Positions 18,866-29,212 are shown, counted from the first letter of the stretch. The stretch: 64,000 nt of DNA from Ecytonucleospora hepatopenaei (GCA_026692725.1 JAPMUG010000003.1:248001-312000); one strand, 5' to 3'. Notes: a model not told the origin generated them from the sequence alone. Numbers and translations are program-made.

Positions 18866-19074
18866 ACCCTCAAAAAAATCTCAAAGCCCTCAAAAAAACA
18901 TCTAAACCAATAAATCATTTAAACCAAATATTTACCTTGGTTAATTGAAAATAAAGCTACTAATTTGAGGGTCGAGATACATAATTTGAGGGTTTAGAGA
19001 TTAATTTAAGGGGCGTCGAACAGACTTTGTTGGTGAACAAATTTTTTTGAGGGCTTTGAGATTTTTTTGAGGGT
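18866..19074. repeat. Inverted-repeat element with 33-bp perfect arms
   Basis: The left arm (18866-18898) and right arm (19042-19074) are exact reverse complements, 33 bp each, built from CCCTCAAAAAAA blocks separated by TCTCAAAG. The 143-bp centre holds three further TTGAGGGT(C/T) words and paired AAACCAAATA/TTGGTT segments. It is far richer in G+C than the surrounding DNA and lies just after the stop codon of 17917-18855. It could be a small non-autonomous transposon, a strong hairpin terminator, or a structured RNA. No target duplication is obvious. Confidence 0.8.
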
Positions 19075-19375
19075 CGAGAAATATCCACCCAAAGGAAAAT
19101 CATATGAAACTTTATAGTCATTTTATGTTTAACATATTAACTAATATATTATATTATTATATAAAGTTATTAACTAATATATTATATTATTATAAAATAC
19201 TTATAGGTAATAAAATAATGTTAAGAATAAATTTTAACATATTTTTATCCTTCTCCTTAAATATTGATTTTTATATTTTTAATTTTTTAAACACTATATT
19301 TAGTTTTATTTGATATATTATACTAATATTTATTAATTATATTTAATATATAATTATATTTAATATATTATAAAT

Positions 19376-20860
19376 ATGACATATGAACATATATTTCTAT
19401 ATATTTACATTGTTGCTATAAAATGTTTTAAAATTCCTTTTTTTGGGGATAATACACCACCTGTAAAAACGACTGCATTGGTAATTTCATATTCATTAGG
19501 ATGTAATTTTATTAGTTTAAAACATACTTATGGTGATTATCTTGAAATATTCCCATGTCCAAGATACTCATCTGACTCAAATTATTACCAGGGAAATAAA
19601 AACATTATAAAGAGCAGAATCTTGGAAAATAGAGATTTTAAACTAAATAACTCATGGTTTAAAACCTCTTTTCTACCAAAAATTGAAAATAGTGATTTTG
19701 TATTTAACACACACAATATGACAGACGATGAGGTTGCAGAAACATTTTTTGCTCTTGCAAAACTCAAAAAAGCAAAGCTGGAACAATTTTGCATAAATTT
19801 ATATTTAGAATTGGAGAGGAGAAAAATTGTGCTTTTTTACTTTAAAAGAAGCATACAAAAGCATTTTTATATCACAAGTATTATTTTTGACAAATTAACA
19901 AAGAATAATATGGCAGATTATGTGGAAAATTGCAGAAGAAATGCTGTTTTTAAAAACATTAAAAAATCAAAAGTAATCACACACTTTTTTGTAAAAGAAG
20001 ATGAAATTAAAAACAGTCTTTATGGAGAAGCGTTGCTTAAAAAACCATCAGTTATTCAATTTGTAGCAATTTTCAACCATAATGCATATTTTATAGAAAT
20101 ATTTATAAATTATAGAAAAAACAATGATAATAATTATATACAAGAGTATGGATATCAGCCAGATAAAGATGAAAAAAGTGGAATTGGAGCATACGGATCC
20201 AAAAAAGAAAACATTCTTGTATTTGTTCCTGATAAAAAAATAATTGAAAAGTATAATTTAAAAAGTGCGTATTTTACAGGATCTATCGAAGATACAACAA
20301 AAAAGATTCTACTGAGTGTAGATGGTATCACTTTAGAAGATTTAAAAGAAAACGATTCTTTTTCAGGGCATATAATTTACAAAAAAGATTTTAACCACGA
20401 ACTTTATGGGGTCAAGGATGGACTGATTACCAGAAATAAAATAGATCCAAGTGATATAATTGAATATGGAGCTAAGAAAGTTGAAGATAAGAAAGATCAA
20501 GTTGAACACGATTATGACAAAGAAAGGTTGATTTTTATAAATGAAAGAAAAGAAAAAAGGCAATTTTTACCAGATAAAAAACGATATAAAACATGTTATA
20601 AAGAAGAAGAAAAGGAAAATGAGAAAAAGAAAGAAAATCATCCATTTTCAAACAAAACAATAAAAAGTATTCTGTATGTTTTGTGTATGTTAATCATAAT
20701 ATTTGCAGGGATTAGCATTTGTTTAGTAACGTATAAAAATTATAAACATAAGAAAAAACATATAAAAATGATGATACAAGAAAAAGAAAATCAAGATATA
20801 ATAGAAAATAAAAATAAACCAAATGATTATTACATAAACATAGATGATATTGATAGATAA
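19376..20860 (+). CDS. Predicted type I membrane protein, unrecognised
   Basis: This 494-residue protein starts with a hydrophobic leader (residues 3-20). A ~410-residue lumenal part has few cysteines, among them LGCNF and FPCPRY near the N-terminus, and alternates beta-like and Lys/Glu-rich stretches. A strong TM helix (ILYVLCMLIIIFAGISICLV) lies near 440-460, followed by a basic, Asn-rich cytoplasmic tail. I recognise no family. Its topology matches the preceding gene and its spacing (about 300 bp past the inverted-repeat element) suggests one accessory locus, but a duplication is not clear by eye. Confidence 0.65.
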   Translation: MTYEHIFLYIYIVAIKCFKIPFFGDNTPPVKTTALVISYSLGCNFISLKHTYGDYLEIFPCPRYSSDSNYYQGNKNIIKSRILENRDFKLNNSWFKTSFLPKIENSDFVFNTHNMTDDEVAETFFALAKLKKAKLEQFCINLYLELERRKIVLFYFKRSIQKHFYITSIIFDKLTKNNMADYVENCRRNAVFKNIKKSKVITHFFVKEDEIKNSLYGEALLKKPSVIQFVAIFNHNAYFIEIFINYRKNNDNNYIQEYGYQPDKDEKSGIGAYGSKKENILVFVPDKKIIEKYNLKSAYFTGSIEDTTKKILLSVDGITLEDLKENDSFSGHIIYKKDFNHELYGVKDGLITRNKIDPSDIIEYGAKKVEDKKDQVEHDYDKERLIFINERKEKRQFLPDKKRYKTCYKEEEKENEKKKENHPFSNKTIKSILYVLCMLIIIFAGISICLVTYKNYKHKKKHIKMMIQEKENQDIIENKNKPNDYYINIDDIDR

Positions 20861-20961
20861 TTTAAATAAAATATTTTTTACCAATAATTTAATTTAAATA
20901 AAACATATCTTTAATTCAATAATTGATAATTTAATTAAAATAAATTTAAAATATGTTAAGA

Positions 20962-22356
20962 CTATAAAAATCGCTGTATTTCCCTTTTAACCTCACCCTC
21001 TGCAATTTTCTTCTCTTTAATTTTTTTCTCATATGTTTGTTTGCTAATAAAATTTAATTTATGATCAAAAGATGCATTATAAAAAATTAAACTTTCTGCA
21101 GATGCACATTGGACATCCCTAAAATCCTCTCTTCCACAGTCTACATATCTTTTGCTCCAAAATGCTATCTTTCTCACCATATTGTGTAAGTATGAATATG
21201 ATTTAATATCTAAACACATGATAATATTGTATCTTTCTAAATCACTAAAATATATGTCCATATTCTTTGCCAGTGGTATTTCCATGGTTGTTTCGTTATC
21301 ATAAATACGCATAAAAGTAAACTTTAAAAAATTAAGCTTAAAATTATAATTTGCCTTTTCATTAGTGTGTTTACTTAAATAATAAAAGTTATCTAAGTTA
21401 AGAAGGATTTTGCCCGCTTTCTCATACTGAAGACGCATTTCATCAATTATTTCATTTAAACAAATTTTTTTATCTTCTTTATAATTTATCTGTTTAAAAT
21501 TATTGTGATTTACCTGTTTAAAATCGTTATAACTTATTTTAAATAATTCTCTTTTACCATTTGTCATCACCCCATAAATAAATTCCTTAATATTGTGTGT
21601 TATAAAATATTTATAGTGTCTTTCCCTGCAATCATGTCTGGCACTAAAATTCAAAGGAATTGGTGCCCATGATTTAACTGTAATTTCATCAGGTAAAAAT
21701 TTGTTAAGAACAGCATCATAAGGTATTTCGTTTCTATCGTATTCTTTAATTTCAAATTCATTTTCTTCATAAATACTTTTATAGAATGTTTTGCCATTAA
21801 AAACGTATTTTTGCTGCTTAAATAGATTCACATTCTTTCCATCTTGCTTTTCAATAATATTTTTATAAATTTGTTTTAAAGAATATTTTGATTTTACAAA
21901 AAGACTAACCAACATATTAGAAGCATTTACACCTTTATCAGTTCTACCACAAAAATCAATATTGTTTTTAATTTTATTATCAATATAAAGATTAATACTA
22001 TTTTCATCATTTTTTATAAATTCTTCAATGCATGAACTAAACAAAATATCATCAACAAAAAGTCCTGCGCTATAAAGTGCATTTTTCAATTCTTCTGATA
22101 TTGACATTCCTCCTATGTCCTCCTGTACACCAATGTATTTATAACCATCATAACTGATATTTAAAATTATTTTTCTTATGCCTGTATATTTATTATAAGG
22201 TTTTAATAAATTATTTTTATAAAGTTTAGAAATTAATTCTGATTTATTAGCATTATTTAAATATTTTTTATATTTACCAATATATTCCATTTCATTATCA
22301 TCTGATACTTTGTTTTTATTATCAGTATCCTTTTCTATTGTATTGTTCTTTATCAT
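20962..22356 (-). CDS. PUS3: tRNA pseudouridine synthase, Pus3/Deg1 type
   Basis: The enzyme converts uridines 38/39 in the anticodon stem-loop of tRNAs to pseudouridine. The 464-residue protein has the TruA-family core: ISYDGYKYIGVQ (start of the catalytic domain), CGRTDKGVNA with the catalytic Asp, NFSARHDCRERHYKYFI, and a C-terminal YLHNMVRKIAFWS segment. The YCGRTDKGV and SAR-x-C-x-R-x-YKY combination points to Pus3 rather than Pus1. The N-terminal 70 residues are a Lys/Asn extension, as in Deg1. The middle (around 275-330) has an Asn/Lys-rich expansion. All catalytic features look intact. Confidence 0.85.
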   Translation of the reverse strand: MIKNNTIEKDTDNKNKVSDDNEMEYIGKYKKYLNNANKSELISKLYKNNLLKPYNKYTGIRKIILNISYDGYKYIGVQEDIGGMSISEELKNALYSAGLFVDDILFSSCIEEFIKNDENSINLYIDNKIKNNIDFCGRTDKGVNASNMLVSLFVKSKYSLKQIYKNIIEKQDGKNVNLFKQQKYVFNGKTFYKSIYEENEFEIKEYDRNEIPYDAVLNKFLPDEITVKSWAPIPLNFSARHDCRERHYKYFITHNIKEFIYGVMTNGKRELFKISYNDFKQVNHNNFKQINYKEDKKICLNEIIDEMRLQYEKAGKILLNLDNFYYLSKHTNEKANYNFKLNFLKFTFMRIYDNETTMEIPLAKNMDIYFSDLERYNIIMCLDIKSYSYLHNMVRKIAFWSKRYVDCGREDFRDVQCASAESLIFYNASFDHKLNFISKQTYEKKIKEKKIAEGEVKREIQRFL

Positions 22357-22590
22357 AATATGTTTTTATATTTATTATAAAATTATTGCCTTAATATATG
22401 TATAAACTTAAAATATTTACTTTATAAACTTGTAAAAAGTTAAAAATATTTTAAACAGTAAAAAATATTCAGAAAGTTTTTTAAAATTTTTACCCACACT
22501 TTTTAAATATAATATTAATATTTTATAATATAGTACAGTATTAATATTTAATATTTATCATATAATCAGCTATATATTATTTCATTTATA

Positions 22591-23007
22591 ATGTTACTTT
22601 CTGATAAGGCATACAGGGTAGATGCACACAAACTGGTAGAAGCAATTTCTAGCACACTTGAAAAGGAAAAGGTAGAATTGCCTGTACATGGAGATTTGAT
22701 AAAAACGGGATGTGGAAGGCAGTACAGTCCATACGAAAAAAATTGGTTTTACACCAGAATGGCATCCATCGTAAGACAGGCTATGTGCAAGGACAGGGTA
22801 AGCATGACAGGACTTGCGCATAAATACGGAGTAAGAAAAAACAGAGGGGTAAAGCCTACTAAATTTACAAGAGGAAGCAGATACGTAATAGGAAAGGCAA
22901 TTGATAATTTAGTGCAGCTGGGATGGTTTGATTTTAATCAGACAGATGGAATAATTACAGAGAAGGCAGGAAAAGTATTGGAAAAAATTATGGCAGACTT
23001 AAAGTAA
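22591..23007 (+). CDS. RPS19: 40S ribosomal protein eS19
   Basis: eS19 is a small-subunit protein needed for 18S rRNA maturation. The 138-residue protein is full length. Family stretches include YRVDAHKLVEAISSTLEKE, YSPYEKNWFYTRMASIVRQ, YGVRKNRGVKPTKF and a C-terminal GKVLEKIMADL. Codons are much less AT-rich than the spacers, as expected for a highly expressed gene. No intron or CCC motif is seen right at the start. Confidence 0.95.
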   Translation: MLLSDKAYRVDAHKLVEAISSTLEKEKVELPVHGDLIKTGCGRQYSPYEKNWFYTRMASIVRQAMCKDRVSMTGLAHKYGVRKNRGVKPTKFTRGSRYVIGKAIDNLVQLGWFDFNQTDGIITEKAGKVLEKIMADLK

Positions 23008-23052
23008 ATTTATATTTTAATGTTTAGATTTTAAGTTTATATTTTATTTATT

Positions 23053-24241
23053 TTATTCATCATATTTTCTTTTTAAAGTTTTATTTAAATTATTTACACA
23101 CTTACTTGAAGTATTTGAGGTATTTGAAGCATTTGGGGTATTTGAAGGTTTCTCTAGGATTTTTTCATAAGCCCTTTTTATTGTTTTTTTATAATTCTTA
23201 CTTTCTTCTGGTTGAATGGAAATTTGTGGGTGCTTATGATGATCATAAAAATCTTGTAATGTTGTGCTTCCTATGTATTTTGCCTTAAACTTGGCTGTGT
23301 TTCCCCAAATTTCATAAATATGCTCTAAAACATCATTTTGTAGCTGATATTTTTGAAAAGGCAAATTATTTAAAACACATAATTGATTAAACGTAAAGTT
23401 TAGTGCTTTTCTTATTTTAGCAAATTCATTAATTCGTTTAAAATCCCGCGTAAATAAAAATTTTAGAGAATCAGGATATATTTTAAAATATGTCTCATAA
23501 TCATCAACCACCATAATTCCCTCCAAAAAATGCATCAAAAATCTATGCAAAAAATAGTCCATTAAGAAAATGTCTTGTTTTGCTTCTTATGGTATTTTAT
23601 GATAGTTTCTGCATATGGATGTGTGAAACCTATGTGCTATCAGTGTCATTTCTGTAATTGAGTGGATTACAATTGTTACATAAAATTCATTTTGAATTTG
23701 TTTATCCGCCTCATTTACATTCTTTAGACAATCTTTTGTAAACCTAATAATTTTATTATTACCAAAAATATAATCAAAATCTAAAAAAAATGTCTGTTTT
23801 TATATTTTTCAGATTATTTTCCTGTATAATTGAATTATTAGTAAATTTTATTAGATTTTTCATTTTATGATAAAAGGCATAGAATATAAGTCGTACACCA
23901 TTTGAAAAGTTTTCTCCATTAATACGTGTGTTGTTTTCATTTGAAAATATTTTACATACTTTTTGTTTTTTAAACTTACTATTTACGTTAGAATAAAAAC
24001 ACCTACTAAATTTATGTAAAAGAATATTTTTTATGTTTGTGCTCATATCAATAAAATGTGATTTAAAAGCAGTAAAATATTCATCTTCTGTAATTTCATT
24101 ATTTTTGTTTATATTTACATCTATACAATTATGTATATTAACATCTATACAATTGGGTTTATTTACATCTATACAATTAGGTATATTTGTGTTTGTAACT
24201 TCACATGATGGAATATTAGCACATAAAATAAAAAACATCAT
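23053..24241 (-). pseudogene. Broken paralogue of the neighbouring secreted protein (24430-25554)
   Basis: Three frame pieces in order match the intact neighbour along its length. The first (24241 down to about 23790) has a signal-like start and three NCIDVN repeats encoded by 24-bp tandem repeats. It ends where an A8 run on the plus strand (23783-23790) carries one base too many. Continuing in the next frame gives a segment with FYVTIVIHSITEM, matching VYLNLLVHCITEL of the neighbour. An in-frame TAA at 23587-23589 then interrupts, and the remaining 169 residues (start 23562) align with the neighbour's C-terminal half (MDYFLHRFLMHFLEG versus MEYFANCLLMHFIEG). Two independent lesions argue for a true pseudogene. 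Original function unknown. Confidence 0.75.
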
Positions 24242-24429
24242 TAACCTTAAAAATGAAGGTTATTTTTTAAAAAAATTAATATTATATATTTATCATTTAT
24301 AAAATATTTGGAAAAAACATTCTTAATGTGTTAAAGATAAACCTATAATTTTTCTAATTTATTTTTTATGTTTTTATAAAATACTGTGTCTGAGATATAA
24401 AATTATTAAGAAATATTTCTAGAAATAAT

Positions 24430-25554
24430 TTATTCTGTATGTGACATTTCTTCCATTTTTGATTTTATTATAAAACATGAAATTAGTGAATTGGCTCTCT
24501 TAACTATATATTTGGTTCTTATCATTCCTTTGTATTCTAAAATATCATTTGCATCAATATTTATGCATGGATGTTTATGTTTTTTATAAAAATTGCTTAG
24601 GGTCGAAGCACTGATATCATACTTCTTTTTGGATGACATTCTGGTATATTCTTTGTAAATTAAGTCTAAATCCTCATTTTTCGACTGATATTCTTCAAAT
24701 GGTAAGTAATTTATCAATCCAAACAAGTCACCACTAAAATTGAAATAAGACTTTAACTTAGCAAATGCATTGCATCTTTTATAATTCTGTGTTAAAATAA
24801 TTCTAAATAAATAAGTGTGTTTTTCAAAAATCCTGTCAAAATCCATTAAAACCATAGTTCCCTCTATAAAATGCATTAAAAGGCAATTTGCAAAGTATTC
24901 CATGGTAAAAAGTTCTGATAAACTTTTTGTGTCCATAGAAATATAGTGACTAATGATAAATTCGTGTAAAAAATGGGAAGTGCATGATAATTCAGTTATG
25001 CAATGAACCAGTAGATTCAAATAAACCTCAAGTTTTTGACATTGTGTTTTTTTAATTAGGCTTTTAAAAAAATAAGAAGAAAATTTCATTCCACCCTTTC
25101 CTGAAAAAATCTCAGTAAAATCTACAGGTTTTTCTGTTTTTACCATTGAGAATTTTATATTTTCCAGTGTTTTAATGGTTTTTTTAATGCATGAACATGT
25201 CCATGTTCTGGCACCACATGCAAAAGTTTCTACATTGGGAGACTCCTCACTAAAATTATCAAAAAACCTTCTGTTTTTTTCTTTTTCTTCAAAAACTTTC
25301 ATTGTGTAATTAATTCCGTTTAAAAAATTACTTGTAAATTCGATAACATGACTTTTATTATTATCAAAAACATCTTTAATAACATCAAAATAGTTTTCAT
25401 CATTTAATGATGCACTTTTTTGATTATTTAAAATTTTGTTTGTATTTTCATTATATTGCATGGTATTCACTGTATTGCTTGTATTTTCACTGTGTAAATT
25501 GTTGAATTCTTGATTAGAAGCCTTTAAACTAAAAAAATATAAAAACATTAGCAT
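24430..25554 (-). CDS. Secreted protein of unknown function, intact copy of a tandem pair
   Basis: This 374-residue protein begins with a signal peptide (MLMFLYFFSLKAS). An Asn/Thr/Ser-rich linker (20-60) leads to a helical region with a Cys-rich patch (FACGARTWTCSCIKK, near 120-135) and a helical C-terminal domain containing MEYFANCLLMHFIEG, KKHKHPCINI and a basic end. I recognise no family. It is conserved with the broken gene just downstream (23053-24241), so the pair arose by tandem duplication. The shared KHKHP motif may be functionally important. The location suggests an exported or cell-surface role. Confidence 0.65.
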   Translation of the reverse strand: MLMFLYFFSLKASNQEFNNLHSENTSNTVNTMQYNENTNKILNNQKSASLNDENYFDVIKDVFDNNKSHVIEFTSNFLNGINYTMKVFEEKEKNRRFFDNFSEESPNVETFACGARTWTCSCIKKTIKTLENIKFSMVKTEKPVDFTEIFSGKGGMKFSSYFFKSLIKKTQCQKLEVYLNLLVHCITELSCTSHFLHEFIISHYISMDTKSLSELFTMEYFANCLLMHFIEGTMVLMDFDRIFEKHTYLFRIILTQNYKRCNAFAKLKSYFNFSGDLFGLINYLPFEEYQSKNEDLDLIYKEYTRMSSKKKYDISASTLSNFYKKHKHPCINIDANDILEYKGMIRTKYIVKRANSLISCFIIKSKMEEMSHTE

Positions 25555-25893
25555 ATTTTATAGAAGAATAAGGTTAAAATTTAAGATTTTTTTAATGAAT
25601 TTTAATTAAATTTTCAATTAATAATTGTTTGTTTTTTATTATCAGTTTTATGTAATAAAATTGCTATTTTTATAATTTCAGCATATTATAATTAAATTTA
25701 AAAACTTTTTATAATACCTTATTTAAATTTTAAAAAATATTTTATAAAATTTATTTTTATAATATGATAGGCATTAAAAACATTAAAAGCTATAAAAACA
25801 TTAGAAAGTATAGAAAAAGAAATAATAAAGAAAGCAATTTGATAGAAAATACAACTAAATTTTTATTAAGTATTCTTTTGTTTTTTGCACTTT

Positions 25894-25901
25894 TTATACC
25901 C
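25894..25901 (+). promoter_or_regulatory. TTATACCC start-proximal motif choosing the M16 start
   Basis: The CCC motif ends directly at the ATG at 25902, the arrangement seen at many genes here. It favours this start over the in-frame ATG at 25764, which would add 46 Lys/Asn/Ile-rich residues and a hydrophobic stretch. Confidence 0.55.
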
Positions 25902-28555
25902 ATGGAAGAAACATTAAAAAGAAAAAAAGAAGAAACTTTTATTTTAACAGGAGAAGCAGATGCAACTCAGTATAAACATTTTATTTTAGACAATGGTGTT
26001 AAGGTTGTTTTGGCATCTAACAAGGATTTTGACAAGGGTGCAATTGCTGTTTCTATGGGAATAGGTTCAATGGAAGATCCATGGGAAACAAATGGACTTT
26101 CTCATTTTTTGGAGCATATGCTTTTTATGGGAAGTGAAAAATATCCAAGTGAAAATGCTTTTATGGAATTTGTTGCTAAAAATGGGGGATATACAAATGC
26201 ATATACAGCAGGAGAATTAACATGCTATTACTGTGACGCAGAAAAGACAAAACTAAAGGAACTGGTTGATTTACTAAGTGGATTTTTTACATGTCCTTTG
26301 CTTAAAAAAGAAGGTGTTGAAAGAGAGTTAAATGCAGTAAATTCTGAGTATTTAATGCGTAAAACTTCTCAGGCATGTGTGGAATGGGAATGCTATAAGG
26401 AATTTATGAGAAACAATGTTTTAAACAAAAAATTTGGGTGTGGTAATTTGGAAACATTAAAAAAAGAAAATATACATGAGGAAGTTGTTAAGCACTACAA
26501 AAAATTTTATTCTTCTGATAAATGCTGTGTGGTAATTTGTGGGAACAATTCTTTAGAAGAACTTGAAGAAATGGCAGGTGTTTTTAAAAATGTTAAGAAA
26601 AATGAAGAAATGAAAAACTTTAAAAGAAATTCTCAGGTTGATATTTTTGAAGAAAAATATTTAAATAATTTTATAAAATCAGAGGCAATTAGTGAAAAAG
26701 AAGATCTGGTTATAAAAATTGCAATTGATTCTCATAAAAAATTATACAGGGAAAATGTTTTAGGTTTTTTGGGTCATATTTTTACTAATAAAGAAAAGGG
26801 AAATTTATTAAGCATTTTGCAAAATAAACAACTTGCTTTTAACTTGCACTTTGATCATGAAGATTTAGATGCGTGTACTTTGGTGATTATTAAGGTTCAA
26901 ATGATTTCACTAGATAAAAAAGATGAAGTAATTCAACTTATTTACGATTTTTTAAATAAAATTGAGGAAAAGGCAAGTGAAGAAGAGTATGAAAGAATTT
27001 CAAGTATACACAGGCATGAATTAAAATATGCTCCTAAATACAGTGCAATTGATTTGGCTGAAGAAATGTGCTCAAATTTACAAACATATGATTTTATGTA
27101 TTCTTTATATCCTAATTATGTTATGGAAAAATATGATAAAGAATTAATTAGTAAAACAATTAATGAACTTAAAAATTGGAAGAAATGGATGATATTTGGT
27201 TTTACACAAACTTTTACAGAAGAAGAGAAGAAGAATTTAAAGATTAGTAAGTTACATAAGGAACTCAAATATCTTGTAACAGGTGAAAAAATAAAAATAA
27301 ATGAAAACAAAGAAAAAACAGAAGAAGAAACATTTGTAAAAAACAGTATTCCAGGAATAAGCAGTGATAAAATTATTGAAGGAGTTGAACTAATTGAAAA
27401 TGACTTAGAAAGTTACGATTTTTCGTGGCAAGGTAAGCAAATCAAGAATGAGGGAAATATGTTTTTTGTATTTGACAAGGATTTTAAACAACCAAAGGGA
27501 ATAGTGAAAATTGTGCTTAAAAACACAGAACCTTCTTTTAAAATTTATTTGAATACCATGAAAAAATCATTTGAAGAAAAATATGCTAGAGAAATTGAAA
27601 ATAATTTTGTAAATGTTAGCAGCTGTTTTAATCCCTTTTCACTGTTATTACATTTGAAGGGTTTAACAAAAATATTTTAAAGTTTGTTGAATTATTTTTT
27701 AGAAATGATTACTTAAACAGCAATTTATTTGGAAATGAAATAACTAAAAGAAAGGTTGATTTAAAGAAGCATATAAATAGCAGTCCATTTAAATTTACGA
27801 TAGGAAGATTTAAAAAAATATTACATGGAAAATTATCCATTGAAGAAGAACTTAAAGTTGTAGAAAAACTTAAGGAAGTAGAACCTGTTGATTTTAAAAA
27901 CATAAGTTTTGATCTTTTAGTCACTGGTAATTTAAACTTAGAAGATGTAAGAAATTTAAAAGAAAATCTCTTACAACTTTTATGCAAACAAAAGGTAGTT
28001 TATGCAGAAAAAGAAAATTCTTTAAAAAATAAATTTACATTTAAAACGAATGATAAAGAAAACAATGTGCTTCATAGGTTTTATAAGATAAAAAAAGGAG
28101 AAGAACATTTAGCTGCACTTTATGAATTTTGTTGTAAAGAAACATTTTTTGACCAGTTAAGAACACAGGAGCAACTAGGATACGTTGTACAGGCATTTAA
28201 TGTCTATGATATGAAACAGATGTATGCAACATTTAGAGTTCAATCAGAAAAACATGTTGAATTTTTAAGAAAGAGATTTGATAAGTTTATGAAAGATTCT
28301 AAAGAGAAAATACAAACCATGGATAATGAAACGTTTGAAAATTACAAAAATGGTTTGTTATGCGCTTTGAGGGAAAAGAAAACAAATTTAAGCGGTGTTA
28401 GTTCTTTCAATTTATTTATTTATGAAACATATGGAGGGAATTTTGGAAAACATGAAGAAAAAATAAATGAAATTGAGAAAATAAATTTAGAAGAGTTGAA
28501 GAATTATGAACTAGCAAGCAATTTTAGTTATGAAATAGAATCAGAGAGATTTTAA
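25902..28555 (+). pseudogene. Insulysin-type M16 metalloprotease gene with a one-base frameshift
   Basis: M16A proteases (Ste23, Axl1, insulin-degrading enzyme) cleave peptides inside a closed two-half chamber. The zinc motif HFLEH and following MLFMGSEKYPSENAF are intact near bases 26100-26160, and the distal Glu lies in GVERELNAVNSEY. The first frame ends at 27678-27680 after LLLHLKGLTKIF. Reading in the next frame from about 27661 gives KGFNKNILKFVELFF and continues unbroken to 28555 through the family's FFDQLRTQEQLGYVV. So the gene lacks one T in the GGGTTTAAC run at 27659-27667. Everything else looks functional; either the break is recent or it is a sequencing error. An upstream ATG at 25764 would add a possible signal anchor. 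Confidence 0.85.
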
Positions 28556-28669
28556 ATAAATTGTTTTTTAATTAATTTTTTATTTTAATCAATAATTTTT
28601 GTGATTTATAAATTAATTCTTAAATCATTTTTTATAAATCACTGATCATTTATTATCCCTTTATTTATT

Positions 28670-29212
28670 ATGGAAACTGTTGAAGACACACAAAAAAATA
28701 ATAATGAAACTGATGAGTTTGAAGAATTAAACAAACGTGCAGTAGCACAAATTTCAGAATTTCAAAGAGAAGACACGAATCTGTGGCATTTTTTCTTTTA
28801 CAAAATAAAAAAGGGTGAAGAACATTGGTATTTACCACAGATAATTATGACGTATATCCTATGCCTTGGGTTTTTTTACCATGTAGGAGAAAGAGGATAT
28901 GAGTTGTGCTTAAAAGAGATTTTTATAGAAGACCAAATGTACATTTATGTAGCTATTGGAACATCAAAAAGTTACAGTGATATTTTAGAATTTAAAAATA
29001 GTTTTTATGAAGAAATTGGGAAAATGTTTGAGGACATGGATAAAAGAACTTTTGAAACCATGATTGACATATCTGTAAACACGTGTAGCAGGTGCATAGG
29101 AATCTATCAAAATTTTATTGGAAATTTCCATAAAGTAAGCTTAGAAAAAATAAAAACATGTCTTTTTATAGATGGTGACGTGTATTATCACTGTAAAACA
29201 GAGTTAAAATAA
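28670..29212 (+). CDS. Small M16-derived protein, copy 1
   Basis: This 180-residue protein has an N-terminal charged helix (FEELNKRAVAQISEF) and then LWHFFFYKIKKGEEHWYLPQ. The run YKIKKGEEH is identical to residues in the last domain of the upstream M16 protease (bases 28079-28105). Further on, EDQMYIYVAIGTSKSYSDIL and MFEDMDKRTFE line up with the protease's KQMYATFRVQSEKHVEFL and TMDNETFE. It has no zinc motif, so it cannot be a protease by itself. It is the first of three tandem relatives. A TTATCCC motif lies 13 bases before the ATG. It lacks a stretch near the C-terminus that copies 2 and 3 have. Confidence 0.7.
   Translation: METVEDTQKNNNETDEFEELNKRAVAQISEFQREDTNLWHFFFYKIKKGEEHWYLPQIIMTYILCLGFFYHVGERGYELCLKEIFIEDQMYIYVAIGTSKSYSDILEFKNSFYEEIGKMFEDMDKRTFETMIDISVNTCSRCIGIYQNFIGNFHKVSLEKIKTCLFIDGDVYYHCKTELK

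Noticed and set aside
19104..19313. 69-aa Ile/Leu/Tyr/Asn-rich frame
   Set aside because: Lies in repetitive A/T spacer with a duplicated TTAACTAATATATTA block; no start motif and no normal composition.
23587..23589. Recoded TAA (alternative genetic code)
   Set aside because: TAA is the normal terminator of many genes here, and this frame also has a separate frameshift, so decay is the better reading.
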